A stretch of 64,000 bases of DNA from Rhizobium jaguaris (lineage in GTDB: Bacteria > Pseudomonadota > Alphaproteobacteria > Rhizobiales > Rhizobiaceae): the NCBI RefSeq assembly GCF_003627755.1, contig NZ_CP032694.1, positions 3,964,501-4,028,500 of the forward strand. The letters run 5' to 3'. Of the stretch, positions 8,534 through 17,098 are shown in pieces. Below the pieces are notes generated by a model that worked only from the letters and a program-made list of their open reading frames with translations, was not told the origin of the DNA and ran no database searches. The number at the start of each line of letters is the position of its first letter. Position 1 is the stretch's first letter. The position numbers and the translations under genes were made by a program.

Positions 8534-9547
8534 ATGGCAGCGTCAAGCCAGAGCGTGGCGTCCGGCAAAGGCAAACGCATGTGGCTCATCGGGCTGGGGC
8601 TGATCGTAGTCCTCGCCGCGCTTTACACCGGCGGCTGGTTTTATGCGACCACCGTGGTGAAGGCGACCGTGTTGAAGGCGCTTGGCCAGCAGAACGCCGC
8701 AGGCATCTCGGGCGAATGCACCGACATGGGTTTCAGCGGCTTTCCCTTCGCCATTGGCCTCTCCTGCGCCAAGGTGACGGTTGACGATCATGTGAAGGGC
8801 GTTTCCGCCTCTTTCGACAATCTGCATGCGTCGGCGCCAGTCTATCAGCCGAACCATGTCGGATGGAACCTGAAGTCGCCGGCGGAATTCCGCACCGCGC
8901 AAGGCCTGACGGTGTCGGCCGAATGGACCAACCTGCAATCCAATCTCGTTGCCAAGGGCCGCGGCATCTCGCAGAGCGAGACCGTCATCGATGGGCTGAA
9001 GGCCAGCATCCTCTCCTCCTTCACCGGACAGAGCGCCGATGTGACCGCTGCCCACACAGAAATGCACGCACGCCAGAACGGCGACGACCTGGAGCTTGCG
9101 ATCGGCATCCAAAACGCCAATGCAGTGATCAAGGATTTTCCGCAGACGCTGCCGACAGCATCGACAAGTGCCGATATCACCTTGACCGGCAAGGCCGGCT
9201 TGCTCGACGGCACCGATGGGCACGGCCTCTATGGTACAGCTGGCGTTCTCCGTCAGGTAACGATCGATATCGGCGACGGCCGCGTCATGACCCTTACCGG
9301 CCCCTTCAATTTCGACGATCAGGGCTTTCTCTCCGGCAAGTTCAAGCTGGAGATCAATCAGATCGAGCCGTGGGGAGAAAGCTTGAAAGCAACGATCCCG
9401 TCAGCCAAAAACATGATCGACACCGCCACTAAGCTCCTGAAATCGCTCGCAGCTGGCGGCGACAAAGTCTCCGTCGACCTCACCGCCGATCGTGGACGCC
9501 TGTCGCTGAGCGGCTTCATCCCGCTTGGGAAGATTCCGCCCCTTTGA
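8534..9547 (+). CDS. DUF2125 domain protein, membrane-anchored
   Basis: A 337-residue protein starting at an ATG with GGAG 6 bases upstream; longer in-frame extensions overlap chaC and lack a ribosome site. Residues 15-38 form one membrane segment (MWLIGLGLIVVLAALYTGGWF), and the rest is predicted to be periplasmic and beta-rich, with GISGECTDMGFSGFPF typical of the DUF2125 family of alphaproteobacteria. The function is unknown; AsmA/TamB-like lipid-transfer folds show similar composition, but this is only a guess. Confidence 0.75.
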   Translation: MAASSQSVASGKGKRMWLIGLGLIVVLAALYTGGWFYATTVVKATVLKALGQQNAAGISGECTDMGFSGFPFAIGLSCAKVTVDDHVKGVSASFDNLHASAPVYQPNHVGWNLKSPAEFRTAQGLTVSAEWTNLQSNLVAKGRGISQSETVIDGLKASILSSFTGQSADVTAAHTEMHARQNGDDLELAIGIQNANAVIKDFPQTLPTASTSADITLTGKAGLLDGTDGHGLYGTAGVLRQVTIDIGDGRVMTLTGPFNFDDQGFLSGKFKLEINQIEPWGESLKATIPSAKNMIDTATKLLKSLAAGGDKVSVDLTADRGRLSLSGFIPLGKIPPL

Positions 9548-9555
9548 GAATCAAC

Positions 9556-9742
9556 ACCTTCGCCCCAGCGGGGAGAAGGTGGACATGAACGGCGGAGTGA
9601 AACGAGGCCGAGAGTGGCCGGATGAGGGGGCTTCGGAGCAAAGCTTCGAAGGCCTTGAACGGACGTGAAGGGCAATTCTCTCCCAGTAACGCCCCCTCAC
9701 CCCGCGCGTGCCGCGCGACCCTCTCCCCATTGGGGCGAGGGT
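9556..9742. repeat. RIME-type intergenic mosaic element
   Basis: Three palindromic blocks: CCTTCGCCCC/GGGGAGAAGG at 9557-9579, a long-range GGATGAGGGGG (9620-9630) pairing with CCCCCTCA near 9692-9699, and ACCCTCTCCCC/GGGGCGAGGGT at about 9718-9742. The same blocks occur at 56269-56427. This matches the rhizobial intergenic mosaic elements. It lies between two converging genes and may also terminate both. Confidence 0.75.
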
Positions 9743-9752
9743 ATATAGATAC

Positions 9753-10682
9753 TTACTTCTTGGCATCCAGTGCGTGACGGCCAAAATCCGGGGCGTCGAC
9801 ATCCTGGCCGGCCTCGACGATCGAGCGGCGGATGGCGCGGGTGCGGGTGAAGAGATCGAAGATCTTGTCACCCTCGCCCCAGCGGATGGCGCGCTGCAGA
9901 TAGGCGAGGTCTTCCGAGAAACGCGCCAGCATTTCCAGAATGGCATCGCGATTGTGCAGGCAGACGTCACGCCACATGGTCGGGTCGGAAGCGGCAAGAC
10001 GGGTGAAATCGCGGAAACCGGAGGCGGAATATTTGATCACTTCCGATTCCGTCACCGTCTCCAGATCATCAGCAGTGCCGACGATGTTATAGGCGATAAG
10101 ATGCGGCAGATGCGAGACGATCGCCAGCACCTTGTCGTGATGGGCGGCATCCATTTCGTCGACACGCGAACCGAGCGTCTCCCAGAAATGGCGAAGCCGC
10201 TTGATTGCCTGTTCATCCGTGCCGGGGATCGGCGTGAAGATGCACCAGCGGCCCTCGAACAGCCCGGCAAAACCGGCGTCCGGCCCGGACTTTTCCGTGC
10301 CTGCGATGGGATGGCCGGGAATGAAATGCACATTGCTTGGCATATGCGGCTGCATCTGCGCGATGACGGAGGCCTTGGTCGAGCCGACATCGGTGACGAT
10401 GGCGCCGGGCTTCAGATGCGCAGAGATTTCGGCAGCGACACTTCCCGAAGCGCCGACCGGCACCGAAACGACGACAAGATCGGCATCCTTGACCGCCTCG
10501 GCTGACGACGGCGTATAACGATCGCCGAGCTTGAGTTCCTCGGCGCGCTTCAACGTTTCCACGCTGCGCGTCGAGATCACCACTTCCTTGGCGAGGTCGA
10601 GCCGCTTGATATCATGGGCGATCGACGAACCGATCAGGCCGATGCCGATCAGCGCGATACGGTCGAACTGAACACTGCTCAT
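9753..10682 (-). CDS. tyrC: Prephenate/arogenate (cyclohexadienyl) dehydrogenase
   Basis: A 309-residue protein with an N-terminal NAD(P) Rossmann motif ([17 protein letters not shown]) and the TyrA-family segments [25 protein letters not shown] and the helical C-domain ([12 protein letters not shown]). It makes the oxidative decarboxylation step to tyrosine. The start overlaps the hisC stop (ATGA), so the two are translated together. A much longer in-frame reading to 10943 runs into hisC and is rejected. Confidence 0.87.
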   Translation of the reverse strand: MSSVQFDRIALIGIGLIGSSIAHDIKRLDLAKEVVISTRSVETLKRAEELKLGDRYTPSSAEAVKDADLVVVSVPVGASGSVAAEISAHLKPGAIVTDVGSTKASVIAQMQPHMPSNVHFIPGHPIAGTEKSGPDAGFAGLFEGRWCIFTPIPGTDEQAIKRLRHFWETLGSRVDEMDAAHHDKVLAIVSHLPHLIAYNIVGTADDLETVTESEVIKYSASGFRDFTRLAASDPTMWRDVCLHNRDAILEMLARFSEDLAYLQRAIRWGEGDKIFDLFTRTRAIRRSIVEAGQDVDAPDFGRHALDAKK

Positions 10683-11788
10683 GCCTTGCGTCCCATAAAT
10701 TCGGTCAGCGCATCGATGACGCCCAGATTGGCCTCTTCCGTGCCGATGCTCATGCGCAACGAATTCGGGAAGCCGTAAGCACGCACCGCGCGCAGAATAT
10801 AGCCGCGGTTGGTCAGGAACTCGTCGGCATCGGCGGCGCGCTTGCCATCGGTATCGGGAAAGTGGACGAGCACGAAATTGGCGACCGACGGCGTCACCTC
10901 GAGGCCGATCGATTCGAAGGCCCTCGTCACCTTCTCGATCCACAGCGTATTGTGCGCAACCGCCTGTGCAATGAAGGCCTGATCGCGCATCGCAGCGGCA
11001 CCAGCGGCAATGGCGGCGCCATTCATGTTGAACGGCATGCGGACACGGCTCAGCGCATCGACGATATCGGCCGGCCCATACATCCAGCCGACGCGCAACG
11101 CCGCAAGACCATAGATCTTCGAAAAGGTGCGGGTCATGACAACATTGGGATTCGAAGAAACGAGCTCGAGGCCGGCCTCATAGTCGTTGCGGCGGACATA
11201 TTCGGCATAGGCAGCGTCGAGCACGAGGATGACGTGTTTCGGCAAACCCGCCTGGAGACGACGGATTTCGCTGACCGGCACATAGGTGCCTGTCGGATTG
11301 GCCGGATTGGCAATGAAGACGATCTTGGTCTTGTCGGTAACGGCGGCGAGGATCGCGTCGACATCGACCGTGCGGTCCTTCTCCTTCACCGTGACCGGCG
11401 TAGCACCCGCGGCCATGATCTGGATCTTGTAGATCAGGAAGCCGTGCTCGGTGACGATGCCTTCATCGCCGGCGCCGAGATAGACGTGGCAGAGCAGAGC
11501 GAGCAACTCGTCGGAACCATTGCCGCAAAGGATATTGGCGGTATTCAGTCCGTGGACGTCGGCGATCGCCTGGCGAAGCTCCTTGGCCTGCCCGTCCGGA
11601 TAGCGTTCCAAATGCTCGCCGGCAGCGCGGAAAGCTTCGATGGCCTTGGGGCTTGCGCCGAACGGGGTCTCGTTGGAGGAGAGCTTGAACACCCGCGCCA
11701 CGCCTGGCGCATGTTCCTTGCCCGGCACATAGGCGGCGATATCGAGAATGCCGGGGCGCGGGACAGGTTTGCTCATTTCCATGCTCAT
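10679..11788 (-). CDS. hisC: Histidinol-phosphate aminotransferase family (HisC-like)
   Basis: A 369-residue fold-type I PLP aminotransferase. The N-terminal [16 protein letters not shown], the PANPTGTYV loop, the Asp-Ala-Ala-Tyr pocket ([11 protein letters not shown]) and the PLP Lys in [16 protein letters not shown] are present. HisC transaminates imidazole-acetol phosphate in histidine synthesis, but genes of this type placed directly before tyrC often act on aromatic amino acids. The coupling to tyrC favours a role in Tyr/Phe synthesis, perhaps with dual use. A second ATG two codons in (MEMSKPVP) is also possible. Confidence 0.85.
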   Translation of the reverse strand: MSMEMSKPVPRPGILDIAAYVPGKEHAPGVARVFKLSSNETPFGASPKAIEAFRAAGEHLERYPDGQAKELRQAIADVHGLNTANILCGNGSDELLALLCHVYLGAGDEGIVTEHGFLIYKIQIMAAGATPVTVKEKDRTVDVDAILAAVTDKTKIVFIANPANPTGTYVPVSEIRRLQAGLPKHVILVLDAAYAEYVRRNDYEAGLELVSSNPNVVMTRTFSKIYGLAALRVGWMYGPADIVDALSRVRMPFNMNGAAIAAGAAAMRDQAFIAQAVAHNTLWIEKVTRAFESIGLEVTPSVANFVLVHFPDTDGKRAADADEFLTNRGYILRAVRAYGFPNSLRMSIGTEEANLGVIDALTEFMGRKA

Positions 11789-11882
11789 GGGATCGACCTT
11801 GGGAAGGGCCGGAAAATTCCGGCTTTAGACACCCCGTGGCATTAATGCGGATTGACGAATTTGTCGAGTGTTTGCCGGTCCG

Positions 11883-11989
11883 CTAGAGCATCCCACCTTC
11901 AGGTAGAATCACCTGCAGGCGGATAAGATGCTCTAGATTCAAAAGATCAGAGCGACCTTTGTGCGTTCAAATGAACGCATGGCGCTCTG
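11883..11989. repeat. Two tandem hairpins, rhizobial intergenic palindromes
   Basis: First hairpin: CTAGAGCAT at 11883-11891 pairs with ATGCTCTAG at 11928-11936. Second: CAGAGCG (11949-11955) pairs with CGCTCTG (11983-11989), with an inner TGCGTTCA/TGAACGCA pair at 11962-11979. The second could end the methyltransferase transcript (leftward), but neither has a U-run. The AGAGC arms recall the 54.4 kb repeat. Confidence 0.6.
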
Positions 11990-11995
11990 GTCAGA

Positions 11996-12745
11996 TCACG
12001 CACCGTCGCGTGTCGTCGGTATGCCGCGCGGCGCCAGCACCGGTACGAAGACGCGGCGCGAGGCGCGGACGGCGACCGGCAGGCCCTGATAAAGCCGCTT
12101 CTGCGCCTCGACGATGATGACGCCGGAAAAAGCCGGCCAGAGGGTACGCCCGACCCGCTCGAAGGCACGTCTGAGCCGCAAGACGGCGCGCAGCTTTGAG
12201 GGAGGAAAGAACAGCGCCTCCGCCGTCGCCCCCGGCGTGAAATTGGTCTCGCGCAGCAGCGAGGTGAGCTGCCCGCGCGAATAGGGACGACCAGAACCGA
12301 AGGGCGTGTGCTCCATGCGCGCCCACACGCCTCTGCGGTTCGGCACGACGATGACGAGCCGACCGCCGGGCGCCAGAACGCGCCAAAGCTCCTTCAGCGT
12401 CTCGCGCGGGCTCTCGGCAAATTCCAACGAATGCACCATCAACACCCTGTCGATGGAACTGTCAGGCAACGGCAATTCCTCATCGAAGATCAGCGCCGTC
12501 GCCGACACCGAATCCACTGGCCAGTTCACCGCCCCCTGCCCCGCCGGCATGAAGGCGAAGGTGCGCTCGGTGTCGGCGCGGAAACGATCGAGATAGGGAA
12601 CGACATAGCCCAGGCCAACAAGGCGCTCTTCCGGCAGCCGCGACCAGATCGAGGAAAGTGCCATAGCGATAGACTGCTCCGCCAAGCGACCGAGCTCGGA
12701 ATGATAGAATTGGCGGAGATCGACGATATCGGCGTGCATCGCCAT
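11996..12745 (-). CDS. Class I SAM-dependent methyltransferase
   Basis: About 249 residues from the ATG at 12745 (another ATG at 12739). The Rossmann segments of the family are present, but the SAM motif is degenerate; the best marks are [19 protein letters not shown] (post-motif, Asp and His) and [23 protein letters not shown] (motif III region), as in UbiE/COQ5-like and YcgJ-like enzymes. The substrate cannot be told. It is divergent from gloB across an 85-base gap, a pairing common in rhizobia that may reflect a shared promoter region. No clear Shine-Dalgarno sequence is seen, so the start is uncertain. Confidence 0.72.
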   Translation of the reverse strand: MAMHADIVDLRQFYHSELGRLAEQSIAMALSSIWSRLPEERLVGLGYVVPYLDRFRADTERTFAFMPAGQGAVNWPVDSVSATALIFDEELPLPDSSIDRVLMVHSLEFAESPRETLKELWRVLAPGGRLVIVVPNRRGVWARMEHTPFGSGRPYSRGQLTSLLRETNFTPGATAEALFFPPSKLRAVLRLRRAFERVGRTLWPAFSGVIIVEAQKRLYQGLPVAVRASRRVFVPVLAPRGIPTTRDGA

Positions 12746-12830
12746 AAATGTTATCAGCCGCCCGTTGGACTTCAAGGCCGAACCGCCTACATTCCGACTC
12801 ATCCCCGGAAGACAAGGACCACCCCCAATT

Positions 12831-13601
12831 ATGAAGCCTTTGGAATTAGAGGTATTTCTGTGCCGCTCCGACAATTTCGGCGTACTCGTGCACGACCCTG
12901 AAACCGGCTATACGGCCTCCATCGATGCACCCGAAGCTGCGCCTATTCTAGCGGCCGCGAATCGGCGTGGCTGGACGATCACCCACATCCTCACCACCCA
13001 CCATCACACCGATCATGTCGAGGCCAATCTGGCGCTGAAGGAGCAATTTGGCTGCGAGATCATCGGTCCGATCAACGAGGCCGTCGCCATTCCCGGCCTC
13101 GATCGTGCCTACGGCGACGGCGACACGTTCGAATTTGGCGATCACACCGTCGATGTCATCGAGACACCAGGCCATACGGCCGGCCATATCTGCTACCATT
13201 TCGTCGACGACAAGCTGCTTTTTGCCGCCGACACGCTGTTTGCGCTCGGCTGTGGCCGGCTGTTCGAACGGCCGGCGGCGGACATGTGGGCATCCCTGCA
13301 GAAGCTTGCCGTATTGCCGGACGAGACGGCCATCTATTTCGGCCACGAATATACCCTCTCCAACGCCCGCTTTGCCGTTACCATCGATCCCGGCAATGAA
13401 AGGCTGAAAGCGCGCGCCGCCGACATCGAGGCACTAAGGGCCCAAGGTAAATTCACCATCCCGACGACGCTCGCGCTGGAGAAGGAAACCAATCCCTTCC
13501 TGCGCGCCGCCGATCCGTCGATCCGCCGAAATCTACTGATGGAAAGCCGCAGCAACGAGGAAGTCTTTGCCGAAATCCGCAAGCGCAAGGATAATTTCTG
13601 A
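12831..13601 (+). CDS. gloB: Hydroxyacylglutathione hydrolase (glyoxalase II)
   Basis: A 256-residue metallo-beta-lactamase-fold enzyme that hydrolyses S-lactoylglutathione to lactate and glutathione. The metal box [12 protein letters not shown] (residues about 56-67), [29 protein letters not shown] and GHEYTLSN are all intact, as is the C-terminal glutathione-binding helix. The start at 12831 gives the usual [10 protein letters not shown]-terminus; longer extensions overlap the divergent gene. The stop overlaps the next start (TGATG). Confidence 0.92.
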   Translation: MKPLELEVFLCRSDNFGVLVHDPETGYTASIDAPEAAPILAAANRRGWTITHILTTHHHTDHVEANLALKEQFGCEIIGPINEAVAIPGLDRAYGDGDTFEFGDHTVDVIETPGHTAGHICYHFVDDKLLFAADTLFALGCGRLFERPAADMWASLQKLAVLPDETAIYFGHEYTLSNARFAVTIDPGNERLKARAADIEALRAQGKFTIPTTLALEKETNPFLRAADPSIRRNLLMESRSNEEVFAEIRKRKDNF

Positions 13602-14023
13602 TGCAGCCGAAGGAGATCATCGAGGCGCTTTCCATGCAGCCGCATCCGGAAGGCGGCTGGTATGTGCAGACATTCCGCGATGAGCATGGCGGCGCACGCG
13701 GCCACTCGACCGCGATCTACTATCTCCTACAGGCGGGCCAACGCTCGCATTGGCATCGGGTGCGCGATGCCGCGGAGGTCTGGCACTATTATGCCGGTGC
13801 GCCGCTGGCGCTCTATCGTTCCGCCGACGGCAAGACGAGCGAGACAATCGTTCTCGGCACCGATCTGCTAAGGGGCGAACGTCCCCAGGCGATCATTCCT
13901 GCAGACTGGTGGCAGGCGGCCGAAAGTCTCGGCGAATATACGCTCGTCGGCTGCACGGTCGCACCCGGCTTCGAGTTTTCGAGCTTCGAAATGGCAGCGC
14001 CGGGCTGGAAGCCCACTGCCTGA
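13601..14023 (+). CDS. Cupin domain protein (DUF985)
   Basis: A 140-residue single-domain cupin. The N-terminal LSMQPHPEGGWYVQTFRD, the middle SHWHRVRDAAEVWHYYAGAPL and the C-terminal VGCTVAPGFEFSSFEMA match the DUF985 family, in which His and Glu side chains could hold a metal. The start shares one base with the gloB stop, so the two are translated together. A sugar or small-molecule binding role is possible but not shown. Confidence 0.85.
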   Translation: MQPKEIIEALSMQPHPEGGWYVQTFRDEHGGARGHSTAIYYLLQAGQRSHWHRVRDAAEVWHYYAGAPLALYRSADGKTSETIVLGTDLLRGERPQAIIPADWWQAAESLGEYTLVGCTVAPGFEFSSFEMAAPGWKPTA

Positions 14024-14032
14024 ACCGAACGT

Positions 14033-14929
14033 CTATTCCGCCGCTTCCGCCTGCGCCGCTCTGCCGTCGCGACGCAGGATCATCCGGTGCGCCGCCAGCA
14101 CGGCGCCGCCGGTCACCAGGAGGCAGGCAAGCGCGATGCCCCAACTCGGTTCGGCAAAGCCGAAGACGGTCAGGATCAGCGTCGAGAGCAACGGCGCGGC
14201 ATAGCTGGCAGCGCCGAGAATCTGGATATCCCCATTCTTGACGCCGTAGTCCCAGGCATAGAAGGCAGCCCCCACTGGAAAAAGGCCAAGCCCGAGGACG
14301 GCGATCCATTGCGATGTCGTCTCCGGCCAGATCGTATCCTCCAGCCCGAGATGGCAAACCAGGGAAAGGGCTGACGTCACCAGGCAGAATATGGTGACGA
14401 CATCGGTCGACACCGCCTCGAACCGGCGCGTGATCAGCGAATAGCCGGACCAGGTGAAAGCGCAGAGGAACGCCGCGCCATAGCCGACGGCATAGGCTCC
14501 CTCGAAGTGAAACCCGTTGCGTCCGACGATCAGCACCGTGCCGGCGAGCCCCATGAGCGCGCCGACGATGTGGTACCAGCGCAGCCGCTCGCTCGGCAAA
14601 AGCGCCGATCCGACCACGATCAGCAACGGCCAGAGATAGGCGATCAATCCCGCCTCGACCGCCGGCGCATGACGCAGCGCGGTGAAATAGAGGAAATGAT
14701 AGCCGAACAGCCCGGCAATGCCCGTGATCCAGACCTTGGTCGGCTGACGCAGCAACCGCACGCGCTCCGGTCTCAATGCGAGAACAACGATGCCGGGGAT
14801 GCTGCCGATGGCGAAACAGATGGCGAGCAATTGAAATGGCGGCATCTTACCCGACGCCACGGTCAATAAGGCCAGAAACGACCACATCACGATGGCCGCA
14901 AACCCTGTCAATGTTGCGCGAAACTTCAC
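14033..14929 (-). CDS. DMT-superfamily exporter, YddG-like
   Basis: A 298-residue protein with ten predicted membrane segments and two EamA repeats. AGLIAYLWPLLIVVGSALL and FAFTWSGYSLITRR-type segments resemble YddG, an aromatic amino acid exporter. The substrate is inferred from family likeness only. It converges on the cupin gene with a 9-base gap. The N-terminus MKFRATLTGFAAIVMWSFLALL reads directly into the first span, supporting the start. Confidence 0.78.
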   Translation of the reverse strand: MKFRATLTGFAAIVMWSFLALLTVASGKMPPFQLLAICFAIGSIPGIVVLALRPERVRLLRQPTKVWITGIAGLFGYHFLYFTALRHAPAVEAGLIAYLWPLLIVVGSALLPSERLRWYHIVGALMGLAGTVLIVGRNGFHFEGAYAVGYGAAFLCAFTWSGYSLITRRFEAVSTDVVTIFCLVTSALSLVCHLGLEDTIWPETTSQWIAVLGLGLFPVGAAFYAWDYGVKNGDIQILGAASYAAPLLSTLILTVFGFAEPSWGIALACLLVTGGAVLAAHRMILRRDGRAAQAEAAE

Positions 14930-14977
14930 GTTAGCCCCCAGTCTGTCGCTGCGGGCTTTTCTGTAGTGGAAGCCCGT

Positions 14978-15754
14978 CTAGCTGCCGTATTTCACGGCGG
15001 TAATCGTCACTGTTCCATATTGCGTCGGGATACGGACGTAGACAGGTGCATATACATTCATGGTGTCGGCCTTGGCAAACCAGATCTCCATGCCGTCGCT
15101 CTTGGCGAGATAGAGATAATCCTTGCGCGTTCCCTTGTAACCGCTCTTCGGCGTGAAGCGTACGCCGCAGGCGATCGTCTTGCCCTTGAAACCATCCGTC
15201 GAAAACGGGTGCGATCCCTTCGGCGACAGTTTCAGATCCATGCGCATCTCGCCGTCGAAGACAGCCAGGTTCTGATTGCAGAGATTGAGATTGGGAGTAA
15301 TCGGAAAGATCATGCCGGAAATCGGGTCGAGCACCGAATGCAGATCTCCGGCGCTGATCGGTATCCAGTTCTGCGGCCGCTTCGGCTCCGGCGTGATCGT
15401 ATTCGACGTCACATTGCCATTGGCATAGGCGACATCATAGGTCCGTTCCTTTTTGCCGCTCTTGTAAAAGAGCCTGTAATGCGTCGCCTGCAGCTTGTTG
15501 TCGCCGACCGTGCCCGTCACGTCGGTCTTCGCATCGATCGACGTGACAAGATCCGCGAGGCCAGCCGACGTAATATCGCCGCGGATAGTAAACTGCTTGT
15601 CCTTGACCTCGGTCTTGAAATCCGCCCTCGCGATCGGAAAGCCCGCGAGCGCCACGCGGTATTGCGTTTCATGCCGCAGCTCCTCGGCCGATGCCGCAAG
15701 AGGCATCGACGTCATCAGGACCGAAATAAAAAGCCACCTTCGAAATTGAACCAT
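14978..15754 (-). CDS. DUF3108 domain periplasmic protein
   Basis: A 258-residue protein starting at ATG 15754 (an in-frame TTG 18 bases earlier is less likely). A Sec signal peptide is seen (RRWLFISVLMTSMPLAASA, cut near residue 23), followed by a beta-rich domain with YRVALAGFPIARADF and RKDYLYLAKSDGMEIWFAKADT, typical of DUF3108. The function is unknown; the family lies in the periplasm or on the outer membrane. It is divergent from rpmB. Confidence 0.75.
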   Translation of the reverse strand: MVQFRRWLFISVLMTSMPLAASAEELRHETQYRVALAGFPIARADFKTEVKDKQFTIRGDITSAGLADLVTSIDAKTDVTGTVGDNKLQATHYRLFYKSGKKERTYDVAYANGNVTSNTITPEPKRPQNWIPISAGDLHSVLDPISGMIFPITPNLNLCNQNLAVFDGEMRMDLKLSPKGSHPFSTDGFKGKTIACGVRFTPKSGYKGTRKDYLYLAKSDGMEIWFAKADTMNVYAPVYVRIPTQYGTVTITAVKYGS

Positions 15755-15866
15755 GACCAGAGCCTTCAACAACAGCAGGCAGCATATATAGGCGCTTTAT
15801 ACGCCTGCTGCGACAGTCAGAAAACAGCAGCTTTTTGACGGAATTGCGGGAAAGCTCAAGGATTGG

Positions 15867-15895
15867 CTTGACGTAGCCGGCGGGGCTGACTATAG
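15867..15895 (+). promoter_or_regulatory. Housekeeping sigma factor promoter of rpmB
   Basis: CTTGAC at 15867-15872 and CTATAG at 15890-15895 are separated by exactly 17 bases, the alphaproteobacterial consensus form. It lies about 95 bases before the rpmB start. Confidence 0.75.
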
Positions 15896-15990
15896 AACCG
15901 CAACTTTCCAATTATGGCCTGTTGGATTGCGCGCTGGGTTTTGCCCGGGATGACTATCCGATGGCCAAGAAAAACAAAAGTAGGTGTTTC

Positions 15991-16290
15991 ATGTCCCGCA
16001 TGTGCGAATTGACCGGCAAGGCCGTCCTCGTGGGCAACAATGTCAGCCACGCCAACAACAAGACCAAGCGTCGGTTCCTGCCGAACCTCTGCCAGGTCAC
16101 GCTGATCTCCGACGTTCTTGGCCAGCGTTATCGTCTGCGCGTTTCCGCTGCAGCGCTTCGCTCGGTCGAACATCGTGGCGGCCTCGACGCTTTCCTGCTG
16201 AAGGCCAGCGAAAACGAACTCAGCATGCGTGCCCGCCTGCTGCGTCGTCAGATCGTCAAGAAGTCCGCTGAAGCTGCCGTAGCCGCCTAA
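15991..16290 (+). CDS. rpmB: 50S ribosomal protein L28
   Basis: A 99-residue protein beginning [20 protein letters not shown], the standard L28 N-terminus, with [12 protein letters not shown] following. It belongs to the large ribosomal subunit. An in-frame ATG at 15922 would add 23 residues unlike the family. It has its own promoter and is followed by a terminator hairpin. Confidence 0.95.
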   Translation: MSRMCELTGKAVLVGNNVSHANNKTKRRFLPNLCQVTLISDVLGQRYRLRVSAAALRSVEHRGGLDAFLLKASENELSMRARLLRRQIVKKSAEAAVAA

Positions 16291-16320
16291 GCTACAGCAC
16301 TTTACGATATCATACGGGCT

Positions 16321-16358
16321 AAAAGGCTTGCACGGATAACCTCCGGACAGGCCTTTTT
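16321..16358 (+). terminator. Terminator of rpmB
   Basis: AAAAGGC at 16321-16327 pairs with GCCTTTT at 16351-16357, followed by a T-run, 30 bases past the rpmB stop. Confidence 0.65.
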
Positions 16359-16380
16359 CCATGCCCGGTTTTCCCCTCCA

Positions 16381-16411
16381 ACTGGTGGCATCACCCAGGA
16401 TAAAAAAATGC
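16381..16411 (+). promoter_or_regulatory. Candidate preQ1-I riboswitch overlapping the yhhQ start
   Basis: CTGG (16382-16385) and CCAG (16395-16398) form a stem. The loop GCAT (16388-16391) is complementary to ATGC (16408-16411), which includes the start codon, across an A-rich tract (16402-16407). Two bases, then a C (16394), separate the loop pairing strand from the 3' arm, as in the preQ1-I pseudoknot. The ribosome site AGGA (16397-16400) lies partly in the stem. The gene controlled is a queuosine-precursor transporter, the expected target. A covariance-model check was not possible. Confidence 0.6.
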
Positions 16412-17043
16412 TGACAGCACGCCATACCCTTATCTACGTTACGCTGATGACGCTGGTCGTCGTCGCCTCCAACATCCTCGTGCAGTATCCGCTGCAGGCG
16501 ACTCTCGCCGGCATCAATCTTGCGGACATTCTGACCTGGGGCGCCTTCATCTATCCTGTCGCCTTCCTGATCACCGACCTGACCAACCGCCAGTTCGGCC
16601 CCAAGGCCGCGCGCAAGGTAGTGTTCGCCGGCTTCGTGGTCGGTGTCACCCTGTCCTTCTTCACTGCGCAGCCGCGCATCGCGATCGCCTCCGGCTCAGC
16701 CTATCTCGCCGGCCAGCTTCTCGATATCTCCGTGTTCAACCGCCTTCGCCGCATGGCCTGGTGGCGCGCGCCGCTGTTCGGTTCGCTGATCGGCTCGATG
16801 TTGGACACGGCGATGTTCTTCTCCTTCGCCTTCGCGCCGTTCTTCGTCTTCTTCGGCCCGAACGAGCCCTTCGCGATCGACTGGGCGCCCATCCTCGGTG
16901 TCTTCCAGACGTCGGCGCCGCGCTGGATTTCCTGGGCTATCGGCGATTTCTCGGTGAAGATGACCGTCGGCCTCGTCATGCTGCTGCCCTACGGCGCGCT
17001 GATGAACGTGCTGAAGCCGATGCAGCCGGTCCGCGCCGCCTAA
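16408..17043 (+). CDS. yhhQ: Queuosine precursor transporter YhhQ
   Basis: A 211-residue VUT-family membrane protein with about six spans. The family core VAFLITDLTNRQFGPKAARKVVFAGF and the segment LAGQLLDISVFNRLR are clear. YhhQ brings preQ0/preQ1 into the cell for tRNA queuosine synthesis. It is preceded by a preQ1-I-like fold that includes the start codon. The upstream rpmB terminator separates the two units. Confidence 0.88.
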   Translation: MLTARHTLIYVTLMTLVVVASNILVQYPLQATLAGINLADILTWGAFIYPVAFLITDLTNRQFGPKAARKVVFAGFVVGVTLSFFTAQPRIAIASGSAYLAGQLLDISVFNRLRRMAWWRAPLFGSLIGSMLDTAMFFSFAFAPFFVFFGPNEPFAIDWAPILGVFQTSAPRWISWAIGDFSVKMTVGLVMLLPYGALMNVLKPMQPVRAA

Positions 17044-17067
17044 ACGGCGACCGGCAACAATTTCATG

Positions 17068-17098
17068 AAAGCCCGCACGTCGCGGGCTTTCTCATTTT
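17068..17098. terminator. Terminator between converging genes
   Basis: AAAGCCCGC (17068-17076) and GCGGGCTTT (17082-17090) form a 9-bp stem with a 5-base loop, followed by CTCATTTTT on the + strand. It serves yhhQ and probably also the converging lipoprotein gene. Confidence 0.8.
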
